Of a stretch of 64,000 bases of DNA, positions 16,482-25,655 are shown one piece after another. The notes under the pieces are model-generated. The model was not told the DNA's origin. It did not search any database and was given only the letters and a program-made list of their open reading frames with translations. The DNA comes from ZLKRG08 sp046048895. GTDB taxonomy: Bacteria > Actinomycetota > Actinomycetes > Nanopelagicales > Nanopelagicaceae. The stretch covers positions 1-64,000 of the forward strand of contig JBJOFF010000003.1 of NCBI GenBank assembly GCA_046048895.1. Reading direction: 5' to 3'. Made by a program: the position numbers and the translations under genes. Each line of letters opens with the position of its first letter. Within the stretch, counting starts at the first letter, position 1.

Positions 16482-16525
16482 ATGGCGTTAATTCTTTCAT
16501 CCAATACGATAAGAGGTGAAATCCC

Positions 16526-16597
16526 GCCCTCGTAGCTCAGGGGATAGAGCACGGCCCTCCGGAGGCCGGAGCACAGGTTCGAATCCTGTCGAGGGCG
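16526..16597 (+). tRNA. tRNA-Arg (anticodon CCG)
   Basis: A full cloverleaf can be drawn. The acceptor stem is GCCCTCG/CGAGGGC and the D stem is GCTC/GAGC. The anticodon stem CGGCC/GGCCG has loop CTCCGGA (anticodon CCG at 16559-16561). The T stem is ACAGG/CCTGT with TTCGAAT. The CCA end is not encoded. It lies between msrAB and whiB1, transcribed with whiB1. Confidence 0.95.
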
Positions 16598-16761
16598 CTT
16601 TAAATCTCTCCTATTCATAGATTTTTATAGATGATATTTAAAAATGTTGCCCAAATTTCTTAATTAAATGCCGTAGCCTCTTGTAACGAAATGATAACTA
16701 TTGGAGAATACCTCGTTGGTTTAAAGACCTTACTTCCCTACCAATAAAGGATGGTTCACGC

Positions 16762-17037
16762 ATGGATTGGCGTCATCAAAGTGCATGCCGTGACGAAGAT
16801 CCAGAACTTTTCTTCCCGGTAGGTAATACCGGCCCTGCAATCACTCAAATCGAAGAGGCCAAGAAGGTCTGTATGCGATGCAGCGTTAAAGATCAATGTT
16901 TGGCCTGGGCGTTGGAATCTGGACAGGATGCCGGCGTTTGGGGCGGGTTATCTGAAGATGAACGTCGCGCTATGAAACGCCGCGCTGCGCGAAATCGTGC
17001 GCGAATGGCCGAACTGAACCGCCACGAAGATAATTAA
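16762..17037 (+). CDS. whiB1: WhiB1-type iron-sulfur transcription factor
   Basis: A 91-residue Wbl protein with the four iron-sulfur cysteines at Cys9, Cys37, Cys40 and Cys46, the GVWGG turn and a basic C-terminal DNA-binding helix. The N-terminus MDWRH, followed by CRDEDPELFFPVGN, is diagnostic for the WhiB1 branch. In mycobacteria that branch is essential, reacts with nitric oxide and binds sigma factor SigA. AAAGGA is placed before the ATG. A leader region of about 160 bases separates it from tRNA-Arg, and I see no riboswitch in it. The next gene, pdtaS, converges on it with 2 bases between, as whiB1 and pdtaS are also neighbours in M. tuberculosis. Confidence 0.93.
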   Translation: MDWRHQSACRDEDPELFFPVGNTGPAITQIEEAKKVCMRCSVKDQCLAWALESGQDAGVWGGLSEDERRAMKRRAARNRARMAELNRHEDN

Positions 17038-17039
17038 AA

Positions 17040-18434
17040 TTATTTAATTTCTCTTATTTCAAAACGTAACTGAGCAGTAGTTCCCTTTTCGCTGCTTGAA
17101 ATTTCTAAAGTACCTTTCAATTCGCTCTCTGTTAACGTACGGACGATCTGCAGTCCTAGGTTTGCGGAATCTTTTAAAGAGAAGCCTGACGGTAATCCCA
17201 CTCCATCATCTTCAATTTTAATTACGCAGCTACTGCCAGTGCGACTAAAGATGACATCTACTTTGCTGCCCTTTGTAGTCAAGCCATGCTCGATTGCGTT
17301 GGCAACTAATTCAGTAATTATCAAAGAGAGCGGCGTCGCGATTTTGGGATCCAATGAGCCTAAATTGCCAAGTCTTTTAACTTTAACATCTGCCACATGA
17401 TTCGTAGCTCTTGGAGCCAAATCTACAGCGTGGCTAATTAATGAGTCGACTACCGAATCAAAATCAACTTCATCTTTGCCGCTGGTAGATAAAGTCTCAT
17501 GCACCAAGGCGATTGAAGAGATGCGCCTTACTGCTTCATCAAGTGCTGCTCTGGCTTTTAAATCATCAACACGCCTAGATTGCAAGCGCAAAAGTGCAGA
17601 AACAGTCTGCAAATTGTTCTTAACGCGGTGGTGGATTTCCTTAATTGTGGCATCTTTTAGAAGCAATTCTCGTTCACGGCGCCTAATTTCAGTGACATTA
17701 TGAAGCAGGACCACACTTCCCAAACGAACTCCACTAGTTATTAATGGCAGCACCGTTAATTCAATGCTTCCACCACGAGATTCCAACTTAATTTGAGTGA
17801 CTTCCAACTTTTCAATTTCATTTTGTAAAGATTCGATTGATTCATTAGAAAATTCCGATGCCAATTTCGAAAGTGCAATACCTTCGAGTTCGCTCTCCCA
17901 GCCCAAACGGCTAAAAGTTGATCTGCCATTAGGGCTGGCATAAAGCACCGCGCCGCCCTTATCTAAATGTATGAAGCCATCACCTACACGCGGAGAAGGA
18001 TTTAAAGAACTAATTGATGTGGCATAAGGAAAGGTGCCTTCACCTAACATATCTAAAAATATCTGTGCAATTGCTTGGTATTCGTTTTCTAAGCGGCCAG
18101 TGCCTCGAGTCGCATCCGCATTTCGATGTCGGGCAATTTTGCCAATAATCTGATTGTGCAATCGAATTGGAAAATAATCTATCCCGCCGCCGTTAAATAA
18201 TTCAGGAACTTCATCTCCCACAAAATCTTGTGGGAAAACGGTAGCAGCTGTGGCTGCTCTAATTTGAGCTATTGCTAATTCATTGCCCGATTTACTTCTA
18301 ACCCAGAGCGCTAAATCTGCAAAACTTAAGTCAGCAATTAATTGCCAATCAGCTGCAATTTGCTTTAAATGAGAAATCTCTTCAGAGTTTAAATCACTCT
18401 TGCTTTTTAATAATTCATCAAATTGTAACATCAA
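17040..18434 (-). CDS. pdtaS: PdtaS-type soluble sensor histidine kinase
   Basis: A cytoplasmic histidine kinase that in mycobacteria phosphorylates the RNA-binding antiterminator PdtaR. The 464-residue product has an N-terminal GAF-like part (to about 130), a PAS domain (about 150-250) and a HisKA_2 dimerisation domain with EIHHRVKNNLQ (His268/269). A HATPase domain follows with NAIEHG and DDGVGLP. There are no membrane segments. The pdtaR gene is not in this window. Its start overlaps the DUF6912 stop by 4 bases, making it the last gene of a four-gene unit that begins with the CpaB-like gene. Confidence 0.9.
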   Translation of the reverse strand: MMLQFDELLKSKSDLNSEEISHLKQIAADWQLIADLSFADLALWVRSKSGNELAIAQIRAATAATVFPQDFVGDEVPELFNGGGIDYFPIRLHNQIIGKIARHRNADATRGTGRLENEYQAIAQIFLDMLGEGTFPYATSISSLNPSPRVGDGFIHLDKGGAVLYASPNGRSTFSRLGWESELEGIALSKLASEFSNESIESLQNEIEKLEVTQIKLESRGGSIELTVLPLITSGVRLGSVVLLHNVTEIRRRERELLLKDATIKEIHHRVKNNLQTVSALLRLQSRRVDDLKARAALDEAVRRISSIALVHETLSTSGKDEVDFDSVVDSLISHAVDLAPRATNHVADVKVKRLGNLGSLDPKIATPLSLIITELVANAIEHGLTTKGSKVDVIFSRTGSSCVIKIEDDGVGLPSGFSLKDSANLGLQIVRTLTESELKGTLEISSSEKGTTAQLRFEIREIK

Positions 18435-18778
18435 AGCCAGCTATCTATTTGATGTTCGATCTCTTCTGGTGCAAACCAAGAGAGTTCTTCGCCATCGACC
18501 GAATAAAGCAGCGCAGCCACTTGGGAAAATCTGAGTGAAAATGCAGATTCAGATAGCTGTTCTTCTTGCAAATCTGCGGCAATTACCAGGCCAGCTTTTC
18601 CTTGGTTTAATTCAATCGAATCATCTGCAGCCAACAAGCTAATCAGATGCTCTTGCTCTTCTTCTCCAACTCCAGCATCGAATTCAAATTGATCGGGAGT
18701 TAAATACTCTTCAAAAGTAACTGGCGCTGACAATAGCTGCTTTACAGCCGCTGCTGTGGTGGCCACATAAACTCGCAT
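18431..18778 (-). CDS. DUF6912 family protein
   Basis: A 115-residue acidic protein beginning MRVYVATTAAAVKQLL. It matches my memory of the small actinobacterial family DUF6912, of unknown function. No catalytic motif or membrane segment is visible. It overlaps the TadZ-like gene by one base and pdtaS by four, so it is translated in fixed order with them. Its job may relate to that module. Confidence 0.65.
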   Translation of the reverse strand: MRVYVATTAAAVKQLLSAPVTFEEYLTPDQFEFDAGVGEEEQEHLISLLAADDSIELNQGKAGLVIAADLQEEQLSESAFSLRFSQVAALLYSVDGEELSWFAPEEIEHQIDSWL

Positions 18779-19614
18779 TAGCCAAGAGTAGCGATGGACT
18801 TTCGTGCAAGCGAATTACCCGCAACTTCAAGCAAAGCACTCTTGCGCTCTGCTGCCGATTCAAAAGATTTTAGGTCTAATGGGATATTGATGAAGTGCAT
18901 TCTTGGAAAGATCTCTTGGAGCTGTGTGCGCCATCTTTGCTGCGCTTTGGTTCGCTCGGCGTAATTTAGAATAGTTGCAGTTGGAGTTATATCTAACTCT
19001 TGCAACCTAGCAGCTGTGTTGAAACCCGCCCGCGTAACTAAAAAAATCTCGTCGGCAAATGTCAAAATTGGATGAAGTAAGTTGCTGCCTAAATCAAAAA
19101 CGTATTTATCGCAAGCAATTGGGTTGGGCAATCCTTGGGATGCCGCGAGATTTTTGGTAATTCTCTCAATTCGCCCTTCAATGCGATGTAATCCCAGAGC
19201 TCGTGCAATATCAGGGTTCCGGTAGTCTAGATCTGCAATTACAACATTTGAGTTTTCAGCAGATTCAAAGGCGTAATTTATGGCAATAGTTGTCGTACCC
19301 ACCCCGCCAGAAAGTCCGACAAAACAGATAACTTTAGCTCCGTCGGGATTAAAAGTTATCTGCTCTGATTTTGACTGTGGTTCTAGTAACGCGGAAATAT
19401 CACTCAAGGACATGGATTTATCAACAATCACTCTTTTGTACGCAAAATCAATTTGGCGCGTGCAAATTAAAGTGATGTCTGTGGATTCTTCAGCCTTTCT
19501 AACTTGTTCGATAGATACTCCCCTGATTGTAAGTTCGCCATTGATAGCTGCAATCGCTTTGATTACCAACGATTCTAAATCGGGATCGGCAATAAAAGTT
19601 ACGAATTTAGCCAT
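18778..19614 (-). CDS. CpaE/TadZ-like atypical ParA-family ATPase
   Basis: A 278-residue protein with a receiver-like N-terminal part (about 1-85) and a ParA/MinD-type domain. The P-loop is FVGLSGGVGTTTIA. Compared with the ParA consensus KGGxGKT, both lysines are replaced, by Ser and Thr. This is typical of TadZ/CpaE proteins, which act as polar hubs for pilus assembly rather than as normal ATPases. IADLDYRNPDIA and VFDLGSN follow as further MinD-like motifs. It overlaps the CpaB-like gene by 8 bases. The other Tad/Flp genes (cpaF, tadB, tadC, flp) are not in the window, so the role may differ. Confidence 0.7.
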   Translation of the reverse strand: MAKFVTFIADPDLESLVIKAIAAINGELTIRGVSIEQVRKAEESTDITLICTRQIDFAYKRVIVDKSMSLSDISALLEPQSKSEQITFNPDGAKVICFVGLSGGVGTTTIAINYAFESAENSNVVIADLDYRNPDIARALGLHRIEGRIERITKNLAASQGLPNPIACDKYVFDLGSNLLHPILTFADEIFLVTRAGFNTAARLQELDITPTATILNYAERTKAQQRWRTQLQEIFPRMHFINIPLDLKSFESAAERKSALLEVAGNSLARKSIATLG

Positions 19615-20197
19615 GATTAATTACCACGACGATTCGACCTTTTCGCGTGGCATTTAAAGCACGCTCCACAAACTCATTTGGTATTGCAACGGTAACAATG
19701 GAAGCTCCGCCTAAATTCTCGCTTTTGCGATTTAAATCGACAACATAAATACTTTCGATGATTAATTCACTTGGTATTGCCTTGCCGTCTCCGGAATCAT
19801 TTACAACCTGATAGAGATTAACCAAATCACCAACTTGTACTCTAGAGGGCAGATCGGCAGCAGCTGAGGCAAATGAAAGTAATTTCATATTATTAAATTC
19901 CCCATTTTCGGTGAGTGCACTTTGGTTTAAATACTCACCTGCAGCCAAATACTTTGAAATTGCATACCCAACTGGATTTTGATTGCTCAGGATATACCCA
20001 CTGACTTCATTGCTAAAGGCTCCTTTGGCTTCAATAAAGTCGCTGGAATCAACGATATGTCCAGGGGTCAATTCTTTGGCTGCCACCCAGTAGGTGGCGC
20101 GATTATTAGCGAGCAGCGCCAAGCTGATTGCTACAACAAAGGAGGCGATGATGACGATTATTGCGATTACGTTCTTAATATCAATGCGATTCTTCAT
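19607..20197 (-). CDS. CpaB/SAF-domain membrane protein
   Basis: A 196-residue protein with one N-terminal membrane segment (about 9-29) and then a SAF domain (about 35-100) with VAAKELTPGHIV and VGYAISKYLAAGEYL. The tail VTVAIPNEFVERAL resembles CpaB/RcpC, which form part of the outer channel of Tad pili. Similar SAF proteins with CpaE-like partners occur in actinobacteria without a full pilus cluster. TACTCT lies 6 bases before the ATG, so it heads the operon running through the TadZ-like gene, DUF6912 and pdtaS. Confidence 0.7.
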   Translation of the reverse strand: MKNRIDIKNVIAIIVIIASFVVAISLALLANNRATYWVAAKELTPGHIVDSSDFIEAKGAFSNEVSGYILSNQNPVGYAISKYLAAGEYLNQSALTENGEFNNMKLLSFASAAADLPSRVQVGDLVNLYQVVNDSGDGKAIPSELIIESIYVVDLNRKSENLGGASIVTVAIPNEFVERALNATRKGRIVVVINHG

Positions 20198-20203
20198 GCG
20201 AGC

Positions 20204-20209
20204 AGAGTA
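20204..20209 (-). promoter_or_regulatory. -10 box for the cpaB-like/tadZ-like/DUF6912/pdtaS operon
   Basis: Minus-strand TACTCT, 6 bases before the ATG at 20197. Confidence 0.5.
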
Positions 20210-20268
20210 AAAAACAGACTATTTGCCGTCTGCTGCGCATCAACAATGGCACTTAAGTACTAGAGAAG

Positions 20269-20727
20269 TTGGAGCCTTCTGTCGATGGCTTAAAGGTGCA
20301 AATATCAGAGTTTTGGCTCATGGAAACCAACTTCAAACAAGAGCCTTATCTATACAAACTATCCTCACTTTATAAAGAGGATTATGTGCCAGGTTTTGAG
20401 CCTGAACCTACTTCAGCTAGAGAGCTACCAGATATCTCAACATTTGCCGCTAGCTTTGCCAAAAGCGTTTTAGAGATCTGGGCCGGAAAGCGTTCTGCAT
20501 CGCAGTTGAGCAGATACTGCCATGAATCTGTTTATCAAGAACTTGTAACCTCAATTGGTTATCAAAAAGAGGTAGGAAAATTTAGAAAACTCTATATAAA
20601 CGAGCCACTTGATGGGCTTTGTGAAAGCACGGTTACAGTTCGATTTAAAGACCGCTTACGTTCAATGGCGCTTCGATTTGAAGGTGTTGATCACAAGTGG
20701 GTCTGCACCAGCTTAGATTTAATTTAA
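20269..20727 (+). CDS. Rv3235-family protein
   Basis: A 152-residue protein without signal peptide. The C-terminal 90 residues (AKSVLEIWAGKRSASQLSRY, then VRFKDRLRSMALRFEG and WVCTSLDLI) match the Rv3235-like family found next to secA in Actinobacteria; function unknown. The start is uncertain. A TTG at 20269 opens the frame; an in-frame GTG at 20296 and an ATG at 20320 are alternatives, and none has a clear ribosome binding site or -10 box. It converges on secA with 9 bases between. Confidence 0.7.
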   Translation: MEPSVDGLKVQISEFWLMETNFKQEPYLYKLSSLYKEDYVPGFEPEPTSARELPDISTFAASFAKSVLEIWAGKRSASQLSRYCHESVYQELVTSIGYQKEVGKFRKLYINEPLDGLCESTVTVRFKDRLRSMALRFEGVDHKWVCTSLDLI

Positions 20728-20736
20728 ATAACTAAA

Positions 20737-23397
20737 TTAATTTGCCGCACCGTGGCAGCGCTTGTACTTCTTGCCAGAACCGCATGGACATGGTGAATTT
20801 CTAGTCACATCACCACTTCTAGCAACTCCAGTTTCATCTGCTGAAGAATAAGAAAGCTGTTGCGGCTTTGGCGCATCCAATCCACCGCCATGAACATGTT
20901 CGGTTTCTACAGTAACTTCTACGTTAAAAATGAATCCAGCTATCTCTTCTTGGATTCCTTCCATCATGGCTGCAAATAAGTCATAACCTTCGCGCTGGTA
21001 TTCAACAAGTGGATCACGTTGCGCCATAGCGCGAAGTCCAATTCCTTCTTGTAGATAATCCATTTCATAAAGATGCTCGCGCCACTTGCGATCTAGAACT
21101 GAAAGCAGAACTTTACGTTCTAATTCGCGCATCACAGTTGGAGTAAGAGTTGCTTCACGCTTCTGGTATGCCGCAATGGCATCTTCGCAGATACGAGCTA
21201 CTAAATAATCAGAATCTAAGGCTGCACGGCCACCAGCCTGCTGCTCAAGATCGCCAAGAGTAAAGGAGATCGGGTAGATAGCACCCAGCGCTGCCCAGAG
21301 TGTGTCTAAATCCCACTCTTCCGCGAAACCTTCTGCAGTTGCTGCAACCACATAAGCAGAAATGGTTTCAGTTAAGAACCGCTGTACCTGTTCTGAAATA
21401 TCTTTACCTTCTAAAACCGAACGACGCTCTCCATAAATTACTTCGCGTTGACGATTCATAACATCGTCATATTTAAGAACATTCTTACGGATTTCAAAGT
21501 TCTGAGCTTCAACTTGAGTTTGAGCGGACTTGATTGAGTTGGAAACCATCTTTGATTCAATTGGTTGGTCATCAGGAATTCCGGCTGCAGTTAAGAATCG
21601 CTCCACCATGGCAGAGTTAAAGCGACGCATCAAGTCATCTTGAAGCGAGAGATAGAAGCGTGATTCACCTGGATCGCCTTGGCGACCAGAGCGTCCACGT
21701 AACTGATTATCAATACGACGAGATTCGTGGCGTTCCGTTCCCAAAACATAGAGACCGCCAAGTGCGATTACCTCTTCGTGACCCGCTGCAACTGCAGCTT
21801 TTTGTTTTGCAATCTCTGCAGGCCAAGCGGCTTCATATTCAGCTGGATTATCAACTGGAGAAATTCCACGCTTCTGAATTTCAAAATCTGCCATGAACTC
21901 TGGATTGCCACCCAACATAATGTCGGTACCGCGACCTGCCATGTTTGTTGCAACAGTTACTGCACCCTTAACACCAGCTCTAGCAATGATGGCTGCTTCG
22001 CGTTGATGCTGCTTTGCATTTAAAACTTCGTGTGGAACGCCATACTTCTTAAGAGTTGCAGATAGCTCCTCTGACTTCTCTACCGAAACTGTACCAACTA
22101 GAACTGGCTGGCCCTTTCGGTAACGCTCAGTAATATCTTTTGCAACTGCTTCGAACTTTCCAGCTTCAGTCTTATAAACCAAATCTGATAAATCCAAGCG
22201 TTGCATTGGGCGGTTAGTTGGAATTGGAACTACGCCAAGTTTGTAGATCTGATGAAATTCTGCAGCTTCGGTCATCGCAGTACCGGTCATACCTGAGATT
22301 TTTTCGTATAAACGGAAGTAGTTCTGCAACGTAATAGTCGCCAAAGTCTGATTTTCAATCTGAATTTCGATGCGCTCTTTAGCTTCTAGCGCTTGGTGCA
22401 TACCTTCCGAGTAGCGACGACCTGCCAAAATACGACCGGTATGTTCGTCAACAATTAATAGCTCGCCATTCATTACTACATAATCTTTATCGCGCTTAAA
22501 TAACTCTTTTGCGCGAATCGCATTATTTAAATAGCTAATCAGCGGTGTGTTTGCGGATTCGTAAAGATTGCCAATCTGCAGCAATTCTTCGACTTTGGTG
22601 ATACCTGCTTCGAGGATTCCTGAAGTGCGCTTCTTTTCATCTACCTCGTAATGAACATCGCGTTCGAGTTTTTGAACCAAATTTGCAAATTCAACATACC
22701 ACTTTGTTGGCTTATCTGCAGGTCCAGAGATAATTAAAGGAGTACGAGCCTCGTCAATCAGAATTGAGTCAGTTTCGTCGACAATCGCAAAGTTGTGTCC
22801 GCGTTGTACGCACTCTTCGAGTGACCAAGCCATGTTATCGCGCAGGTAATCAAAACCAAATTCATTGTTTGTGCCATAAGTGATATCTGCGTTGTAAGCC
22901 TCTCGGCGTTCAGCCGGCGTCATCGAAGCGAGAATTACGCCAACATTTAAACCGAGGAAGCGATGAACACGTCCCATCCATTCCGAGTCGCGTTCTGCTA
23001 AATAATCGTTAACGGTAACAACGTGCACACCTTTACCAGTTAAAGCATTTAAATATGCAGGCAAGGTAGAAACCAGAGTCTTTCCTTCACCAGTCTTCAT
23101 TTCGGCGATATTGCCTTTGTGAAGAGCGGCGCCACCCATTAACTGAACATCATAATGACGTTGACCTAAAGTGCGCTTTGCTGCTTCTCGAACAACAGCA
23201 AATGCTTCTGGAAGTAAATCATCAAGATCCTCGCCATTTGCCAGACGGTTCTTAAATTCTGGAGTCTTGGCAGCTAACTCTGAATCAGAGAGCGCAGAAA
23301 TCTTAGGTTCGAAGGAGTTAACTTCTTCAGCAATCTTGGCCAGCTCTTTTACGATGCGGCCCTCGCCTGCACGAAGTATGCGATCTAGAATCGACAT
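20737..23397 (-). CDS. secA: preprotein translocase ATPase SecA
   Basis: SecA drives proteins through the SecYEG channel with ATP. The 886-residue product has the Walker A AEMKTGEGKTLVS, DETDSILIDEARTPLI, the GTDIMLGGNPEF stretch and the helicase motif IDNQLRGRSGRQGDPG. The C-terminal zinc-binding linker ends in CPCGSGKKYKRCHG. Length and order fit the essential housekeeping SecA1. GGGGAG lies 4 bases before the ATG. Upstream is comF; the hpf gene that often lies between them in Actinobacteria is missing. Confidence 0.97.
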   Translation of the reverse strand: MSILDRILRAGEGRIVKELAKIAEEVNSFEPKISALSDSELAAKTPEFKNRLANGEDLDDLLPEAFAVVREAAKRTLGQRHYDVQLMGGAALHKGNIAEMKTGEGKTLVSTLPAYLNALTGKGVHVVTVNDYLAERDSEWMGRVHRFLGLNVGVILASMTPAERREAYNADITYGTNNEFGFDYLRDNMAWSLEECVQRGHNFAIVDETDSILIDEARTPLIISGPADKPTKWYVEFANLVQKLERDVHYEVDEKKRTSGILEAGITKVEELLQIGNLYESANTPLISYLNNAIRAKELFKRDKDYVVMNGELLIVDEHTGRILAGRRYSEGMHQALEAKERIEIQIENQTLATITLQNYFRLYEKISGMTGTAMTEAAEFHQIYKLGVVPIPTNRPMQRLDLSDLVYKTEAGKFEAVAKDITERYRKGQPVLVGTVSVEKSEELSATLKKYGVPHEVLNAKQHQREAAIIARAGVKGAVTVATNMAGRGTDIMLGGNPEFMADFEIQKRGISPVDNPAEYEAAWPAEIAKQKAAVAAGHEEVIALGGLYVLGTERHESRRIDNQLRGRSGRQGDPGESRFYLSLQDDLMRRFNSAMVERFLTAAGIPDDQPIESKMVSNSIKSAQTQVEAQNFEIRKNVLKYDDVMNRQREVIYGERRSVLEGKDISEQVQRFLTETISAYVVAATAEGFAEEWDLDTLWAALGAIYPISFTLGDLEQQAGGRAALDSDYLVARICEDAIAAYQKREATLTPTVMRELERKVLLSVLDRKWREHLYEMDYLQEGIGLRAMAQRDPLVEYQREGYDLFAAMMEGIQEEIAGFIFNVEVTVETEHVHGGGLDAPKPQQLSYSSADETGVARSGDVTRNSPCPCGSGKKYKRCHGAAN

Positions 23398-23451
23398 TTA
23401 CTCCCCTTCTTGATTTTTCTATATGTCACTTGTGACCTGAGCTTTACAGGC

Positions 23452-24093
23452 TCATATGTTAGAGGTCTGTGCCACGCAGGCGGTAATCGCCCGATTTACT
23501 GGAATTCCCGCGTTATTTAAGGCTCGTTTAGCCTCTAAAAGCGTTGCTCCGGTTGTGACCAAATCATCAACTAAAAGTATCTCTCCGTCGATAATTTGAG
23601 CATCCGATAAATTGATATTGAAAGCTTGATGGATATTTCGCTTTCTATCAATTGCACTTAGCCCACTTTGATCCAACAATCTTCGTTGTATATACATTCC
23701 CGAAGTCATAGGAATGGCGCTTCTAATTGAGAGTTGAGTCGTAATTTCCTGAATGAAATCTCGGCCTCGTTTTCGTATGGCCCTTTTTGAACCTGGAATT
23801 GGCATTAAAATCGCTCGCCTTAGTACTGCAGTTGGCAATCTATGTAGACAATTGAGAAGTGCCTCAATAATTAACTCATCCGCGATTTTGTAAGAATTTT
23901 CTTTTGCTCCAAGCAGAATCGAACGCGCGATGAGCGAATATTTAATTGATGAATAAATTGTTAGATCATTAATCGTTTGTAAATAGAAATGTGGATTCCA
24001 GAATTTTCGGCATTTCGAACAGATCTCAATTCCAACTGCGCGACAGCCAAAACAATGAATGGGAAAAAGTAATTCCTTTAATGGAGATAACAC
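23452..24093 (-). CDS. comF: ComF/GntX-family phosphoribosyltransferase-like protein
   Basis: A 213-residue protein with an N-terminal zinc-finger-like set of cysteines (CFGC, then CSKCRK) and a C-terminal PRTase domain. Its PRPP loop is ILLVDDLVTTGAT, preceded by RKRGRDFI and NIHQAF. ComF helps pull single-stranded DNA into the cell in competence; in non-competent bacteria its role is unclear. The start is GTG at 24093 and no clear ribosome binding site is seen. It follows mtrB by 26 bases. In M. tuberculosis lpqB lies between these two genes; here it is absent. Confidence 0.85.
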   Translation of the reverse strand: MLSPLKELLFPIHCFGCRAVGIEICSKCRKFWNPHFYLQTINDLTIYSSIKYSLIARSILLGAKENSYKIADELIIEALLNCLHRLPTAVLRRAILMPIPGSKRAIRKRGRDFIQEITTQLSIRSAIPMTSGMYIQRRLLDQSGLSAIDRKRNIHQAFNINLSDAQIIDGEILLVDDLVTTGATLLEAKRALNNAGIPVNRAITACVAQTSNI

Positions 24094-24119
24094 CCCACAA
24101 TTCTTGCGCTTTTATAAGA

Positions 24120-25655
24120 TTAAAACTTTAGCGGAATTATTCGCTGTGGAATCTCGCCACCAGCCTGCTTGGGAAGCGTCAACACAAAGTTAGCGCCTTT
24201 ATTTGGCTCTCCATATACTTCCAATTCTCCATTATGCAATCGGGCATCTTCCAATGCCATTGAAAGACCAAGCCCTGTTCCGCCACGAACGCGTGAACGC
24301 GATGGATCAGCTCGCCAAAAACGATCAAATACTCGTAAAGCGCTCGTTTTATCTAAACCAATTCCAAAGTCTCTAACTGCAACTGCGACTGCGTGAGCAT
24401 CTTGTTTAATGGTGACTTTTATCGGTTTTGATTCAGCGTGATCAATCGCGTTAACCAATAAATTGCGAAGCACTCGTTCGATTCTTCGAATATCTCCCTT
24501 TATATAGACCGAATCTGCTGGTCTTTCGAGTTCGATATGAGTCCCTACTTCGCTAGCCACTAACCTCAAATTATCGATGGCATTAGATGTTAATAAGCAG
24601 AGATCGAATTCCACTGGTTCAATTACGGCTACTTCCGCATCAAATCGGCTAATTTCTAAGAGATCTTCTAGCAATCGCTCAAATCGATCCAGCTGCAGCA
24701 TCATCAGTTCTACGCTTCTTTGCAAAGTTGGATCAAACGAATTTTTGGCGCTGTGAATCATGCCTGCTGCCATGCGCAATGTTGTTAATGGCGTGCGTAA
24801 TTCGTGAGTTACATCGCCCACAAATCGCTGTTGCACGTTGGATAGATTCTCCAATCTATTAATTTGTAATTGCAGTGAGTTAGCCATTTCATTGAAAGCC
24901 ATAGCTAATCGAGCAATTTCATCGTCACCAATAACATCCATTCGTTTACCGAGGTCACCTGAAGCTAGCGCTTCTGCGGTCTTGGCTGCTTCTCTTACTG
25001 GGCGCACAACTTGGCGAACTACTAGAAGCGTAACTAAAGCCACCAATAGGACCAGAGCCGAACCTGTCGCAATCAATGAATTCGAAACAATTTGCAGAGT
25101 TTGATATTGATTATCTAAATTGAAGAGTAAATAGAGTTCATAGAGTCCGGAATTAGGAATTTCAATTTGGTTTCCGACTATCAAAACTTGCGATGATAGA
25201 CCGAAGGTATTGGTAATTTTCTGATATGAGCTATGAGTTGTTAAATCACTTCGAACAAGTTTACGCAGTTCTTCAGGGATCATTGAACCTGTAAGAAATG
25301 CAGATACCGTAGTGAAATTATTATTCAGAACATCCGTGCCAGGCGCTGGAATAAATACTAAATATGGTGCGGTATTAGTAGCAGTTCCAAATACTGTGCC
25401 GTTTGCAGATAAGTTATCAAGTGCCTTGCGTATGGCGCCAGAGTTTTCTCCTGCTAATAGAAATTGATACTGCAATGCATAAACTGTTGCTTTGGTATCT
25501 GAAATAGACGATTCGTACTTTACGCCTTTGATACCACTAGAAAGATTTGTATAAAGCGCTGATCCGGCAATCCATATGGCAGCCAGCGAGAGCAACGAGG
25601 TTGAAATAACAACACGGGCCGCCAAAGATTGGCGTAACCATCTAGTCAATCTCAC
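24120..25655 (-). CDS. mtrB: sensor histidine kinase MtrB
   Basis: MtrB senses envelope or osmotic cues and phosphorylates MtrA, a master regulator of cell division and wall genes in Actinobacteria. The 511 residues contain a membrane segment at about 14-36, an outer domain to about 188 and a second membrane segment at about 192-213. Then come a HAMP domain (about 214-266), HisKA with VTHELRTPLTTLR (His284) and an HATPase with NAIDHAES and GGTGLGLSMA. The ATG overlaps the mtrA stop (ATGA). The lipoprotein gene lpqB, which usually completes the operon and modulates MtrB, does not follow. Confidence 0.93.
   Translation of the reverse strand: MRLTRWLRQSLAARVVISTSLLSLAAIWIAGSALYTNLSSGIKGVKYESSISDTKATVYALQYQFLLAGENSGAIRKALDNLSANGTVFGTATNTAPYLVFIPAPGTDVLNNNFTTVSAFLTGSMIPEELRKLVRSDLTTHSSYQKITNTFGLSSQVLIVGNQIEIPNSGLYELYLLFNLDNQYQTLQIVSNSLIATGSALVLLVALVTLLVVRQVVRPVREAAKTAEALASGDLGKRMDVIGDDEIARLAMAFNEMANSLQLQINRLENLSNVQQRFVGDVTHELRTPLTTLRMAAGMIHSAKNSFDPTLQRSVELMMLQLDRFERLLEDLLEISRFDAEVAVIEPVEFDLCLLTSNAIDNLRLVASEVGTHIELERPADSVYIKGDIRRIERVLRNLLVNAIDHAESKPIKVTIKQDAHAVAVAVRDFGIGLDKTSALRVFDRFWRADPSRSRVRGGTGLGLSMALEDARLHNGELEVYGEPNKGANFVLTLPKQAGGEIPQRIIPLKF

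Noticed and set aside
16598..16761. Possible riboswitch or small RNA in the whiB1 leader
   Set aside because: No long stems or known conserved core can be seen; only a Shine-Dalgarno site near the end.
20197..20269. Overlapping divergent -10 boxes between cpaB-like and Rv3235-like genes
   Set aside because: Only the cpaB-like side has a TANNNT box at the right spacing; none of the three possible starts on the plus side has one.
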